Assembly (NCBI GenBank): GCA_020425085.1
Contig: JAGQRW010000013.1
Span: 1-64,000 of the forward strand
Length of the DNA: 64,000 bases
Origin: Paracoccaceae bacterium
Lineage (GTDB): Bacteria > Pseudomonadota > Alphaproteobacteria > Rhodobacterales > Rhodobacteraceae
Direction of reading: 5' to 3'
In this document: positions 1 to 9,504 of the stretch, piece by piece
Layout: each line of letters opens with the position of its first letter
Numbering within the stretch: position 1 is the stretch's first letter
Program-made: the position numbers and the translations under genes
Notes under the pieces: generated by a model
What the model was told of the DNA's origin: nothing
The model's database searches: none
The model's input: the letters and a program-made list of their open reading frames with translations, nothing else

Positions 1-242
1 AGCACCCAGACGGTAAAGCCGCCGCCATCGCCGCGACCCTCGCCGTCCTTGGAAACCAGTGCCATGCTGCCAGGCAGCCGGTCCAGGGAAAAACTCAGCG
101 ATAGCGTGCCGGACGTCAGCGCAAGGCTTTCCATGTGACCCGCGTCAAGATAATCGCCCGCGCTACCGGAATAGCTGCGCGACTGCATCGCAGAGAATTT
201 GGGTGTCAGTTTCAGCCGATTATTCGACGTAGATTCAGCCAT
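1..242 (-). CDS. LamG/concanavalin A-like lectin domain protein (5' part only)
   Basis: The gene starts with ATG at 242-240 and runs off the left edge, so only about 80 N-terminal residues are visible. They have no signal peptide. They contain a GDYLDAGH-type edge strand, a stretch typical of LamG-like jelly rolls (TLSLSFSLDRLPGSMALVSK), and a Gly/Asp-rich loop ending in FTVWV. In alphaproteobacteria such domains are common at the start of secreted Ca-binding (RTX-type) surface proteins, but no RTX repeat is in view, so that is inference. The adjacent exopolysaccharide genes make a cell-surface role plausible. Confidence 0.6.
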   Translation of the reverse strand, partial: MAESTSNNRLKLTPKFSAMQSRSYSGSAGDYLDAGHMESLALTSGTLSLSFSLDRLPGSMALVSKDGEGRGDGGGFTVWV

Positions 243-519
243 TGTAGGGGCTCCGATTCCAAAAGTGCGTAATTGACCTGATCAGGCATCCTTGTCTTAG
301 TGCATCAATGTGGCGGCGATTGGATTATTCGGATAACTAGGCAAAACCCTGCCAACGATCAGCAACTGATTGGAAAGTAGAGTTTATTGTCTAAAGAATT
401 GGTGTATTCCAGGGAACGGCTGGCGGATATGCGCCGGGAAATTGCCATAATCTCACATCATTGCGCCAACCGCTTGCCGACAGCTTCCGCGTCCTGCCGG
501 TGCAAGCCTCAGTGGTATA

Positions 520-1788
520 TCAGGAAGAACCGAATGAATGTTGTTTGTCACAACTCAGCCAGGCGGCGGCAAGAACGGCGATACTGCGCACCATCATGAC
601 CGCAAGCGCCAAATATGCTGTGCCTGAAACGCCGTAATTCGGAATAACCCAAAGATATGCAACAATAACCACGGGGACTATGCAAACATCTAGGCTGAGA
701 AGAAACCGCCTGTTTGACAACAGAACAAACGGAAGGGCCATGGCCGACGTGGTCATCGCAAAAAGAGTACCGGGAACCAAGATCAGGAATATCGGAAAAA
801 TCTCGGTGAATTTGTCAGGCAGATGGTCTTGAATCTGGAAACCCGACAGGGACAGCAAGCCGACATAACATGCGGCGGATACTGCCATTAGCAATAGTTG
901 ATTTCGGCGAAAAAACGGGCCGAGCTGACCCGCGTGCGCATATTTTACCACCCGCGGCGTCAATACTATTCCCAGATACATACCGATCATGTCGGGCACC
1001 GAAGCAAGGGTAACTGCTGCACCATATGCTCCCAATGATTTTGCTGGCAGGAATCCACCCATCAACAAGATGTCCATTCGCGCCAGCGTCGCACCGAGGG
1101 CGAGTGTCGGCAGATACCACGCCAAAGACCTTGCAAGTGACGGAATATGATCAAGTGATCTGGCTTTTTCAGATGCTTCGAACTTGATTTGAAACAGCAT
1201 TGCACCAGTGGCGATTATCGGGGCCAGGAAAAAGCACAGCAGAATGTTTAATGGCGTGGCCATACCAAACCCGACAAGTGCAAACGCCGGAACCATTTTC
1301 AGGGCAACGTGCAACAATTCGACCTTGCCATATTTGGCAAAGGCCTCTCGCATCTGCATGTGCAAGAGCAAAGAACGAATTGTGAGAAGCCCCAGGATTG
1401 CAGCACCGGTGACCAGGATCAGTGCCATGGGCCGCTGATGCTGCGCCAGCTTGATATCCAATACCAGGAACAGGGCAAACGCCATCAGTATGATCAGCGT
1501 CGCAAGCAGCAGTTTCAAAAAGAAGGCTTGTCGTTCGATTGCCAATGCGGTTGACGGATCAGACTTGATTATCGGCTGCGCCACCCTGATGACCGCCAAA
1601 TCAAACGGTGTGCCGATTATGGCATCCGCAAGCAGTATGACATTGATTGCATATGCGTAATATCCATATTGCTCGATGGGAAAGACAACAACGAGTATCA
1701 AGCTGAGCAGTAGCGTCAGTGCGCCGTTTAAAACCTTTGGAACAACTGTAACCAGCACAGAAAAGGTAAGCGAATTTGTCGATTGCAT
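520..1788 (-). CDS. Polysaccharide flippase (MOP/Wzx-like membrane protein)
   Basis: A 422-residue, strongly hydrophobic protein with about 12 membrane segments from residue 8 to the C-terminus and short polar loops, the layout and length of Wzx/MATE-type oligosaccharide flippases. Such proteins move undecaprenyl-linked sugar units across the inner membrane. It is divergent from the epimerase gene at 1923, and the 134-bp gap between them must hold both promoters. The Shine-Dalgarno signal is weak. Family assignment rests on topology, length and context; the exact substrate cannot be read. The region is richer in A+T than the catabolic genes downstream, suggesting separate acquisition. Confidence 0.8.
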   Translation of the reverse strand: MQSTNSLTFSVLVTVVPKVLNGALTLLLSLILVVVFPIEQYGYYAYAINVILLADAIIGTPFDLAVIRVAQPIIKSDPSTALAIERQAFFLKLLLATLIILMAFALFLVLDIKLAQHQRPMALILVTGAAILGLLTIRSLLLHMQMREAFAKYGKVELLHVALKMVPAFALVGFGMATPLNILLCFFLAPIIATGAMLFQIKFEASEKARSLDHIPSLARSLAWYLPTLALGATLARMDILLMGGFLPAKSLGAYGAAVTLASVPDMIGMYLGIVLTPRVVKYAHAGQLGPFFRRNQLLLMAVSAACYVGLLSLSGFQIQDHLPDKFTEIFPIFLILVPGTLFAMTTSAMALPFVLLSNRRFLLSLDVCIVPVVIVAYLWVIPNYGVSGTAYLALAVMMVRSIAVLAAAWLSCDKQHSFGSS

Positions 1789-1922
1789 TGCGTTTCTTTG
1801 CCAATTCGTTCCGTCCCGAATAGCACATTTACCGAAAGAGATGTCGAAAAACGAATTGAAATCTGGTTAGTATTGCCAACCATTAAATTTTTTCAGAGGT
1901 ATTCCGACAGGGAGATTTTTTC

Positions 1923-2855
1923 ATGGTAGGTGCCAAAACCGTTCTGGTAACCGGGTACGCGGGATTCATAGGGTCAGCCATATCCTATCGCTACGCAAAA
2001 GCCGGATTCAACGTTTACGGAATTGGCAACGGCGAACTTGGCCCAATCACGCTTGCCCGATCAAATCTGAAAGGGTGGAAGAAAGGTGAGATCTGTCGCG
2101 ATCTGCTGCAATCAATCGAATTGAAACCTGACATCATCATACATTGCGCAGGCGGCTCGAGTGTCTCGGAATCGATCGAAAACCAGGCGGCTGATTACCG
2201 GCGGACGGTAAGTTCGACGCAAGCACTTGCATCATGGGTAGCTCGTAACGCCCCAAACGCCAGAATCGTCTATACATCGAGCGGTGCCGTCTATGGTGAA
2301 AAAGCCGGAGCACCTGATGAACGTGGATCCCCCGTTGTACCTGTATCACCCTACGGAAGGCACAAACAGCAAGCCGAAGACATACTCATGCGGTCAGCAA
2401 AGCAAGACGGGTTAAAGGTTGCGATTGTCAGACTGTTTTCCATATACGGTCAGGGACTTAGAAAGCAGATTGTTTGGGATGCCTGTTGCAAACTGATAAA
2501 CCATCGCGCTGATTTCTTCGGAACCGGGTTGGAAAAGCGCGACTTTGTCGAAGTTACGGATGTGGCGGAACTTCTTCTGCTTGCAGCGGATGTCGCCGAC
2601 AACAAAGTACCCATAATGGATGGCGGATCAGGTCAGGGCACAACGATCGCCGAGCTTGTGGAACTGATTGCAAATAATCTGTCTCCCGGATCTGCTGTAC
2701 GATTTACGGGTTCTGCCCGTGCCGGTGATCCGGATAGCATGTTAGCCAACCCGCAAGCAGCAAAAGCGATCGGTTGGTCGCCAAGAATTGCACTACATGA
2801 CGGTATCGACCGGTATTGTTCGTGGTTCAGCAGATCTATTGTACCCGTCCGTTGA
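1923..2855 (+). CDS. NAD-dependent epimerase/dehydratase (extended SDR)
   Basis: A 310-residue extended short-chain dehydrogenase. The nucleotide-binding glycine motif GYAGFIG is at residues 11-17, a Ser pair at 119-120 and the catalytic Tyr144-x3-Lys148 (YGRHK). This class acts on UDP-, GDP- or dTDP-sugars (epimerases, dehydratases, reductases), supplying precursors for the polymer made by the neighbouring glycosyltransferases. It is the first gene of the plus-strand exopolysaccharide run and is followed by a 273-bp gap, so it may be transcribed separately from the rest. The sugar specificity cannot be told from sequence alone. Confidence 0.85.
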   Translation: MVGAKTVLVTGYAGFIGSAISYRYAKAGFNVYGIGNGELGPITLARSNLKGWKKGEICRDLLQSIELKPDIIIHCAGGSSVSESIENQAADYRRTVSSTQALASWVARNAPNARIVYTSSGAVYGEKAGAPDERGSPVVPVSPYGRHKQQAEDILMRSAKQDGLKVAIVRLFSIYGQGLRKQIVWDACCKLINHRADFFGTGLEKRDFVEVTDVAELLLLAADVADNKVPIMDGGSGQGTTIAELVELIANNLSPGSAVRFTGSARAGDPDSMLANPQAAKAIGWSPRIALHDGIDRYCSWFSRSIVPVR

Positions 2856-3080
2856 GCACGGCCTGCCGGTCTTGTACGACCCTTGTTGGGCTGACCGGGG
2901 CATCTTGACGCCGAAATGAACAGCAGCCAGCCGTCGAAATCATCATGGATCGGCCCTGCTGTTACCTGTCGAAGCGCACTACCCAACAGGCCCAAAACCG
3001 GTCGACCGGGTTCGACGGATGCTCAGGATATTTCAACTTTTCGAGAATCTCAGATCATTGTGTAGACCACAATTGAAAAT

Positions 3081-3115
3081 CTATAAGATTAATGATACGT
3101 TAACTAATCTTATAG
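3081..3115. promoter_or_regulatory. Perfect 11-bp inverted repeat enclosing a CtrA-type box
   Basis: The arms CTATAAGATTA (3081-3091) and TAATCTTATAG (3105-3115) are perfectly complementary and are separated by 13 bp. Inside, TTAA at 3089-3092 and TTAA at 3100-3103 are separated by exactly 7 bp, which is the TTAA-N7-TTAA consensus of the alphaproteobacterial cell-cycle regulator CtrA. The element ends 13 bp before the ATG of the phosphoglycosyl transferase gene, where it could act as operator or as an mRNA hairpin near the ribosome site. Confidence 0.55.
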
Positions 3116-3128
3116 TGGGGGCTTTAAG

Positions 3129-3848
3129 ATGTTTGATAGTAATACCAATTACAACAAGTCATTTGAGATCATTGATGCAGATGTCTTATCCGTTGCCGGG
3201 CGTCATAAAACTGCCGCAAGCCGAGACGCGTACAAACCGCATTTTTTATATACGATTTGTGAACGTTTGGTATGTCTGGTTGCACTGATTCTCGCGGCGC
3301 CAATCATATTGCTGTTGATGCTGATCATCGTATTGGACAGCAGCGGTTCACCGATCTTCTTTCAAAGAAGAATCGCGATGGGCGGCAAACGACCGTTCTG
3401 GTTCATCAAGCTGCGCTCGATGTACGTCGATTCAAGCCGGCGATTCCCGGCGCTCTGCTCATATCAGTTTGCAGCCGATGAAGTGGATGACGTCAAGCTC
3501 GCCATGAGCGATGATCCGCGAGTAACCAACGTTGGCAGATTCCTGCGGAAAACCAGCCTGGACGAGTTGCCAAACCTCTGGAACGTCGTCACCGGGGAAA
3601 TGACGCTGGTGGGTCCACGGCCTGAAATGTGGGTGATGTTACAGTATTACAACAAGAAATCATTGCGGAAATTCTCGGTAAAACCGGGCATTACCGGATA
3701 TGCCCAAATTTACGGGCGGGGTGATCTTACGCTGGCGGAAACCATTGACCTTGACTTGCGGTATGTCGCCGAGGCTTCTTTGAATACGGATCTTCGGGTT
3801 CTATGGGAGACTGTAAGTGCTGTGATTTGCCAGCGTGGTGCAAAGTAA
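3129..3848 (+). CDS. Undecaprenyl-phosphate sugar phosphotransferase (phosphoglycosyl transferase)
   Basis: A 239-residue member of the bacterial sugar transferase family, which transfers a sugar-1-phosphate to undecaprenyl phosphate and starts assembly of a repeat unit on the inner face of the membrane. One hydrophobic segment lies at about residues 43-68. The family core follows: KLRSMYVDS, then [18 protein letters not shown] and the diagnostic LVGPRPEM, then [14 protein letters not shown] near the C-terminus. It lacks the extra N-terminal membrane domain of WcaJ/WbaP types, so it is a short monotopic form. The inverted repeat with a CtrA-type site directly upstream suggests its own regulation. 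Confidence 0.92.
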   Translation: MFDSNTNYNKSFEIIDADVLSVAGRHKTAASRDAYKPHFLYTICERLVCLVALILAAPIILLLMLIIVLDSSGSPIFFQRRIAMGGKRPFWFIKLRSMYVDSSRRFPALCSYQFAADEVDDVKLAMSDDPRVTNVGRFLRKTSLDELPNLWNVVTGEMTLVGPRPEMWVMLQYYNKKSLRKFSVKPGITGYAQIYGRGDLTLAETIDLDLRYVAEASLNTDLRVLWETVSAVICQRGAK

Positions 3849-3910
3849 TTGTAGGTGCGTGCAGGCAAGTATTGGCCGGTGTGTACGATGAAGGTGTCTA
3901 GGTAAGAACC

Positions 3911-5077
3911 ATGCAGAGCAATATCACGAAAATGCTGCAAACTATTCCGCAATACACGCGCATGGGCCGGCACGGTCGTGCGGTATTGGAACACGGAACA
4001 ATTCGAAAATGGGCCAACCTTGCACTTACCGAGGCGGAACGAAAACTGCGCCGTATCAAGGTAAGCGGAAAGCCCTACATTCTGTTTCTGGATCCCTGTA
4101 ACGTATGCAACCTTCGGTGTCCGCTTTGCCCGACAGGCATGAAGGATCTGGGCCGCAAGCAAAGCATGATGAGTCTTGAATGCTTCAAGAGGTATCTGGA
4201 TCCGCATGTGCCATATCTGTTCGAGGTGAATTGCCATAATTGGGGCGAGTCACTTATCAACGAGAACATTTTTGACATGATTGCCTATGCGCAAAGTCGC
4301 AATGTCGGAACGAACATGTCGTCGAATCTGGTCATTGCCAGTGACCACCATCTCGATGGCCTGATTGATGCCGGTCTTGAGCATCTTACCGTAAGTATTG
4401 ATGGCGCGGACGCGGAATCCTATCGCAAGTACCGGGTACGTGGAGACTTTGACCGCGTGATCAACAATATGGCCAGGCTCGTCGAAAAGCGCGAGGCGCG
4501 CGGCGGTAGAGGGCCTTATATCGAATGGCAGTACATCGTCATGCGGCATAACGAGGACAAGGTAGAACAAGCCGAAAAGATTGCGAAAGAAATCGGGATC
4601 GACCGCATCCGGTTCATCCCCGTTGGCCTGCCCTATGAGGTAAAGAACCGTTCCGCACTGGCAGAGGAATGGTTTCCCCGGAAATTCAAGGGGCGCACGG
4701 AGACCGAGGAAACACCGCAGACCTTTGGCCAGGCTGACCGCCCGGCCCCTTGCTACTATCTGTATCGTTCGATGGTTGTGAACACCGATGGCGGCATATC
4801 GCCCTGCTGTATTGTCTATAAGGACAAGCGGGATTTCGATCACATGGAAAATCATCCGGACGGGAATATCGAACAGATCTGGAACAATGAAATGTACCAA
4901 TCGGCACGCGCCCTTTACACCAGCAAGGAATGGGTCGGCCGCAAGAGGACGGTCTGCGATCATTGTGACATTTTTCAGCGGCACACGAGCAAATTGCCTG
5001 AGAATATGCGCAAGGTGAAAATGGCGCAGAAAGAGCAGGAAAAAACCGTGACGGCTGATTCTGTTGCGGGGCAGTGA
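3911..5077 (+). CDS. Radical SAM/SPASM protein in the polysaccharide cluster
   Basis: A 388-residue protein with the radical SAM cluster motif CNLRCPLC (Cys66, Cys70, Cys73), which binds a 4Fe-4S cluster and S-adenosylmethionine. A C-terminal Cys-rich SPASM-like segment contains GGISPCC and CDHCD, for auxiliary clusters. Members of this branch are frequent in lipopolysaccharide and exopolysaccharide loci but their reactions are mostly unassigned. Its stop overlaps the GTG start of the GT2 gene, showing translational coupling. A role in modifying a sugar or lipid-linked intermediate is inferred from the neighbours only. Confidence 0.85.
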   Translation: MQSNITKMLQTIPQYTRMGRHGRAVLEHGTIRKWANLALTEAERKLRRIKVSGKPYILFLDPCNVCNLRCPLCPTGMKDLGRKQSMMSLECFKRYLDPHVPYLFEVNCHNWGESLINENIFDMIAYAQSRNVGTNMSSNLVIASDHHLDGLIDAGLEHLTVSIDGADAESYRKYRVRGDFDRVINNMARLVEKREARGGRGPYIEWQYIVMRHNEDKVEQAEKIAKEIGIDRIRFIPVGLPYEVKNRSALAEEWFPRKFKGRTETEETPQTFGQADRPAPCYYLYRSMVVNTDGGISPCCIVYKDKRDFDHMENHPDGNIEQIWNNEMYQSARALYTSKEWVGRKRTVCDHCDIFQRHTSKLPENMRKVKMAQKEQEKTVTADSVAGQ

Positions 5078-6021
5078 ACGTGCCTGAATCGTCAACATTC
5101 CCGGATCGTGACCTTGGTGATGTTGAACTGAGTGTTGTGATCGTCAACTATAACGGCTGCGATCTGCTGGAAGAGTGTCTGAGGTCGGTTCTGGAGCATG
5201 GGCAGACTGTCAGATATGAGATAATCGTCTATGATAACGCCTCGGCCGATCATAGCAGGGCCATGGTCCGCGAGCTGTTCCCAACTGTACGTTTGCTAGA
5301 AGGCGAGGCGAATATCGGGCTTTGTCGTGCGTTCAACAAGGGCGTTGCTGCCTCGTGCGGCAAATATGTCCTGTCACTGGATAGTGATACGGTGATTTTG
5401 CCAGGTGCGCTGGATGACATGATCGGATTCCTAAAGGAAAATCCGGAAGCGGGCGCATGTGGTGCCACATTGATCTATCCCGATGGAACGCGCCAGCGCA
5501 CGGCCCGAGCCTTTCCGAATGCGCTGTCGGCGGTTTTTGGTCGGCGTTCCCTGATGTCGCGTATCTGGCCGGACAATCCGTTTTCACGCCGCTATATGAT
5601 GGCTGACAAGGAAGGGTCTTTGACTCCATATAAGGTGGATAGCCTGTCCACCGCATGTATGATGGTTCGCAGATCTGTTATCGAAACCGTCGGAGCCTAT
5701 GACGAGCGCTACTTTGTCTACTGGTCCGACACGGATTGGTGCCAGCGGATCAAGAAGGCAGGAAAGGCGATCTATACGCTTCCGGCCAGTACCGTTATCC
5801 ATAACGAAAACATCAAGTCCGGCCACCGCAAAGTCCGCCGTACACGAATGGTAATGGATTTTCATCGGGGTGCGTATTATTATTACGCTACTCATCATGC
5901 CGGTGCGCTTAATCCGATGCGCTATGTAGCCTATGTCGGCCTTCATCTTCGGGCCTATGTAATTCTGTTTAATGATGAGGTTAAGCGGATGATCCGCATA
6001 TTCGGCATTGGTTCGGTGTGA
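5074..6021 (+). CDS. Family 2 glycosyltransferase
   Basis: A 315-residue GT2 protein. The GT-A fold begins with VVIVNYNGCDLLEECLRSV near residue 22. The metal-binding DxD is in SLDSDTVILPG. A later acceptor-side motif is YFVYWSDTDWCQRIKKAG. It should transfer a nucleotide-activated sugar (rhamnosyl- or glucosyltransferase type) to the growing lipid-linked oligosaccharide at the cytoplasmic membrane. The start is GTG at 5074, overlapping the stop of the radical SAM gene by 4 bp; no better ATG precedes the conserved strand. The NTP-transferase gene follows after 22 bp, so all are probably one operon. Confidence 0.9.
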   Translation: MNVPESSTFPDRDLGDVELSVVIVNYNGCDLLEECLRSVLEHGQTVRYEIIVYDNASADHSRAMVRELFPTVRLLEGEANIGLCRAFNKGVAASCGKYVLSLDSDTVILPGALDDMIGFLKENPEAGACGATLIYPDGTRQRTARAFPNALSAVFGRRSLMSRIWPDNPFSRRYMMADKEGSLTPYKVDSLSTACMMVRRSVIETVGAYDERYFVYWSDTDWCQRIKKAGKAIYTLPASTVIHNENIKSGHRKVRRTRMVMDFHRGAYYYYATHHAGALNPMRYVAYVGLHLRAYVILFNDEVKRMIRIFGIGSV

Positions 6022-6043
6022 TTGGTAAACTTGGGAAAAAGTA

Positions 6044-7018
6044 ATGGCGAATGAATTGTTGGGGGCAATACTGGCTGCGGGTCACGGCACACGCATGGCA
6101 CCTTTCGGCAAGGATATCCCGAAGCCGATCCTGCCAATCGGGAACAAGCCACTGATCGAGTATCAGATTGAGACGATGAAGCGTCTCGGAATCTCTGAAA
6201 TCGTGATACTTATCGGTCACTTGGGGTATATGATCACCAAAGTGCTTGGTGATGGTAGCCGCTTTGGCGTGAAGCTGCACTATGTGGAACAAAAAAGCAT
6301 GCTGGGTATCGCACATGCGGTCGGCTATCTGGAACCACTGCTTGATCGCCCCTTTCTGTTGATGCTCGGCGATATTTACTTCGTCGAAGATGACTTGAAT
6401 GACATCGTCCGAAAGCACCGTGAGGCAGATTCCAGCTGCGTACTGGCGGCAAAGATCGAACATGATCCGAACGCCCTGAAGAAAAACTTTTCAATTCTGG
6501 TGGATGACAACGGCAGGGTAAGCCGGGTAATCGAAAAACCCCGCTATGCCACCAACAAGCTGAAGGGGGTCGGCCTATATCTTTTTGATCCGGTCATTTT
6601 CGATGCCATTCGCCGAACACCGCGCACCGCCATGCGAAACGAGTATGAGTTAACCGAGGCAATCCAGGTGCATATTGATGATGGGCACAAGGTGTGTGTC
6701 AGCACTTGCATCAACGACGATATCAATTTGACCACCCCTTCTGATTTCCTGCGATGCAATCTGCTTGTCGCGCAAGCAAACGGATTGAACAGCCTGGCCG
6801 CCGAGAGTGCACATATCAATACCGGAGCCATGCTTGATAATGCGATTATCGGGCCGGGGGCTACGATTCTGAACCCGATCACCATAAGGCGTTCCGTCAT
6901 CTTGGAGAATGCCGTTGTCGAAACCGATCAGGATTTGGATGGTGTTGTAGTATCTCCGCAAAGCATGGTCGATGTTCGTTCGTTTTTTACCTCATGGCCC
7001 GCAGGGCTTATGCTCTGA
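6044..7018 (+). CDS. Sugar-1-phosphate nucleotidyltransferase
   Basis: A 324-residue protein with the nucleotidyltransferase signature at its N-terminus: ILAAGHGTRMAPFGKDIPKP followed by LPIGNKPLIEYQIE. It activates a sugar-1-phosphate with an NTP to make the NDP-sugar donor. The C-terminal 70 residues carry hexapeptide-like repeats (AIIGPGATILNPITI), as in RmlA-long/GlmU-like enzymes with a left-handed helix. It has a Shine-Dalgarno-like GGGAAA before ATG and lies 22 bp after GT2 and 3 bp before GT4. The NTP and sugar preferred are not determinable. Confidence 0.88.
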   Translation: MANELLGAILAAGHGTRMAPFGKDIPKPILPIGNKPLIEYQIETMKRLGISEIVILIGHLGYMITKVLGDGSRFGVKLHYVEQKSMLGIAHAVGYLEPLLDRPFLLMLGDIYFVEDDLNDIVRKHREADSSCVLAAKIEHDPNALKKNFSILVDDNGRVSRVIEKPRYATNKLKGVGLYLFDPVIFDAIRRTPRTAMRNEYELTEAIQVHIDDGHKVCVSTCINDDINLTTPSDFLRCNLLVAQANGLNSLAAESAHINTGAMLDNAIIGPGATILNPITIRRSVILENAVVETDQDLDGVVVSPQSMVDVRSFFTSWPAGLML

Positions 7019-7021
7019 ATC

Positions 7022-8209
7022 ATGCGCATTCTAGCGATCATGCCTTGTCAGCCGTTTCCTGCGTATAATGGGCAAACCCACCGTTTGAGCCATGTCGTCA
7101 GATCGCTTGCCAGAAAGCATCAGGTTTCGCTGGCGTGTTTTGTCGAACCCGATCAGGTCAACAGCTTTCCCGAGAAAGACCGCGCGCTTTTCAGTCAGGT
7201 GAAGTTGTCACCGATTGCGGAACCTTCAAACAATTTCATCGCCAAATGGCTGCGCCGTTTCGGGAAACACCCATTAGATGTGGTTCGACTATCCGCCCCT
7301 GATATGCACGCCCACATTGACAGCTGTCTGGAAGATTTTGATCCTGAGGTAATCCTGGTCGGCGATCCGGCACTGACCCAATATGTGCCTGGCGGCAAGT
7401 CGAGGGTTGTTGCCCTGGACTATGTTTGCGAGGCAACCCTTCAATTTGAAAGGATGAGAGACCTTTCAACGGGCCTGGAACGGACGCTCTGGGAAGCCCG
7501 CCGCCGCAAGTTCGTCCGATTTCTGAAAGGCATGGATGATACTTATGACGCGGTTTTTCTTAACAGCCGTGAGGATGTCGATGCCCTGGCCCGCTATTGG
7601 AGCGCGGATAAGTTGCTGCATGTTCCAAATGGGCTGGAATTGTCGGATTACCCACGTGGACTGGCAGCGCCGGTTCATGGTCAAATGATCTATCCGGGGT
7701 CGGTTCTATATCCGCCGAATCGTGATGCGGTCGAGTGGTTTGCAATGGAGATATTGCCAAGAATCCGGGCACGCCATCCTGGCGCCGAATTGCGTGTAAC
7801 GGGCGCATACGATGAAACCGCGCCCCAGGCAGAAGGACTGGTTTACACGGGTCGCGTCGATGATGTGCGAAAAGAAATTGCAGCCGCTTATCTCTGCGTG
7901 GTTCCATTACGGCTGGGGGCAGGCGGTGCGCGTTTCAAGGTCATAGAATCGATGGCACTGGGTACACCTGTTGTCGGAACCGCGATTGGCGTCGAGGGCC
8001 TGGAATTGTCTCACGCTCAGAACTACATGGCGGCAGAGAGTGCAAATGAAATTGCAGACGCCTGCACAAGTCTGCTTGAACAACCCGATCTGCGCAGGAA
8101 GCTGTCCGTGGGTGCACGCAAGTGCATTGAAGATACCTATAATTGGAATATCCTGTTTGAGCAGATAGAACAGCGGATAGTGAACCTTCACGAGGGCCTG
8201 AAATCATGA
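7022..8209 (+). CDS. Family 4 glycosyltransferase (GT-B, TIGR03087-like)
   Basis: A 395-residue GT-B glycosyltransferase. The N-terminus (ILAIMPCQPFPAYNGQTHR) resembles the acceptor domain of TIGR03087-type enzymes of exopolysaccharide loci. The donor domain has YPGSVLYPPNRDAVEWF, then the GT4 nucleotide-binding EX7E-like region around GGARFKVIESMALGTPVVGT. It should add a sugar to the lipid-linked unit in the cytoplasm. It begins 3 bp after the nucleotidyltransferase and its end overlaps the ORF of the export protein. No exosortase or PEP-CTERM gene is visible, so the XrtA link is not supported here. Confidence 0.87.
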   Translation: MRILAIMPCQPFPAYNGQTHRLSHVVRSLARKHQVSLACFVEPDQVNSFPEKDRALFSQVKLSPIAEPSNNFIAKWLRRFGKHPLDVVRLSAPDMHAHIDSCLEDFDPEVILVGDPALTQYVPGGKSRVVALDYVCEATLQFERMRDLSTGLERTLWEARRRKFVRFLKGMDDTYDAVFLNSREDVDALARYWSADKLLHVPNGLELSDYPRGLAAPVHGQMIYPGSVLYPPNRDAVEWFAMEILPRIRARHPGAELRVTGAYDETAPQAEGLVYTGRVDDVRKEIAAAYLCVVPLRLGAGGARFKVIESMALGTPVVGTAIGVEGLELSHAQNYMAAESANEIADACTSLLEQPDLRRKLSVGARKCIEDTYNWNILFEQIEQRIVNLHEGLKS

Positions 8210-8241
8210 TCGCTGGAATGAGTGTGCTTTCAGGAGAGATA

Positions 8242-9504
8242 ATGACGGTTCATTTTCAGGCACGGAAATTTGCCGGGGTCCTGCTTTTCCTTTCCTTACT
8301 TTTTTTCATGGCATTTTGTAGGATTGCTTATTCGGCTGAATACCGTCTTGGGCCGGGCGATGAACTGGACCTGAGTGTTTTCGATCACCCGGAATTGTCG
8401 GCAAGCAAGAAGATCATTCAGGCCGATGGCTCGATTTCAATTCCTCGTATCGGTCGGGTATCTGCGTCGAATATCGGCATTTCGGCACTTAAGAATATTA
8501 TTGAAGAAAAGCTGATGAACATCTTGGGCATATCCAATCCGAGCGTCAGCATCGAGATCACCAGATATCGTCAATTTTATGTCGCGGGATATGTGGCGAA
8601 TCCCGGAAGCTACGAATACGTGCCCGATATTACGGCGTTGCAGGCCATATCCCTGGCAGGAGGGCTATTTCGACTTTCGGCAGACAACCTTGGCAGTTTT
8701 CTGGAATTGGCGCGTGTTCGTGAAAGACTGGCACAGTACCGCGAACAGATCGCCATCTCGCTGGTACGCCGCGAACGGTTTCTGGCCGAAAGAGACGATA
8801 CAAAGATCGCAATTCCCGAAGAAATCAATTCGTTCATAGGGCCGGACAGAAAGCAATCGCTGGTTAATCGTGAATCCGATCTGATCGAAAAACGCCGGAA
8901 CGCCTATCTTGGTGAGCTATCCATTCTGACCGACCTTGGCGAAGAATTGGACAAGGAAATTTCTGCCTTGAAAGCACAACGCAGCGCCAAGGAGGAACAG
9001 TTGAAGCTTATTGTCCAGGAGGCCGATACGCTGCGATCGCTGAAGGAACGCCAGCTTGTCACGCAGAGCCGAAGCCTTGCGATCGACAGGGAGCGGATCA
9101 GCACCGAGGCTGATGTGTTGGAGGTCACCGCGTTGATTGCACGCTCGCAAACGTCTCGACGCCGAATAGATCAGGACAAACTGAACCTTACCACCAAACG
9201 CAATCTGGAAATTCTGAACGGCCTGAAAGAAGAAGATGACACGATCGCGTTGCTGAGACACCTGATTGACGCGGGGCAGCGCCAACTTGGTGTTGCTGAT
9301 GGACTGCCGATTTCAGCCCAGCAAGAGGTGGATTCAACCATTGGATCAAGAGCCTTGATAGTAGTTCGCGCGGATAAGGACGAAGCCAAGACCCTTCCAA
9401 TCGGATTGAATGAAAAGATCCTTCCGGGCGATGTATTGTATGTACCAAGATTATTCGAAGGCGCATCAAACATTCTTTGGCCGAACGCCAACAGAAGTGA
9501 ATGA
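8242..9504 (+). CDS. Polysaccharide export protein (Wza/ExoF type) with coiled coil
   Basis: A 420-residue periplasmic/outer-membrane export component. A signal peptide (residues 1-31, cleavage after YSA) is followed by the Poly_export domain (YRLGPGDELDLSVFDHPELS), an SLBB-like region (FYVAGYVANPGSYEY), then about 200 residues of charged heptad-like coiled coil, as in rhizobial ExoF. I prefer ATG 8242 over the upstream in-frame ATG 8206, because GGAGA lies just before it and the signal peptide then begins properly. No Wzc-type kinase or polymerase gene follows, so export partners must lie elsewhere. Confidence 0.85.
   Translation: MTVHFQARKFAGVLLFLSLLFFMAFCRIAYSAEYRLGPGDELDLSVFDHPELSASKKIIQADGSISIPRIGRVSASNIGISALKNIIEEKLMNILGISNPSVSIEITRYRQFYVAGYVANPGSYEYVPDITALQAISLAGGLFRLSADNLGSFLELARVRERLAQYREQIAISLVRRERFLAERDDTKIAIPEEINSFIGPDRKQSLVNRESDLIEKRRNAYLGELSILTDLGEELDKEISALKAQRSAKEEQLKLIVQEADTLRSLKERQLVTQSRSLAIDRERISTEADVLEVTALIARSQTSRRRIDQDKLNLTTKRNLEILNGLKEEDDTIALLRHLIDAGQRQLGVADGLPISAQQEVDSTIGSRALIVVRADKDEAKTLPIGLNEKILPGDVLYVPRLFEGASNILWPNANRSE

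Noticed and set aside
4250-5098. 282-residue open frame on the minus strand
   Set aside because: It is antisense to the radical SAM gene, which has clear conserved cysteines; the minus frame has no family motifs.
7022-8209. Possible XrtA/PEP-CTERM system, suggested by the TIGR03087-like glycosyltransferase
   Set aside because: No exosortase, PEP-CTERM protein or other system gene is present in the window.
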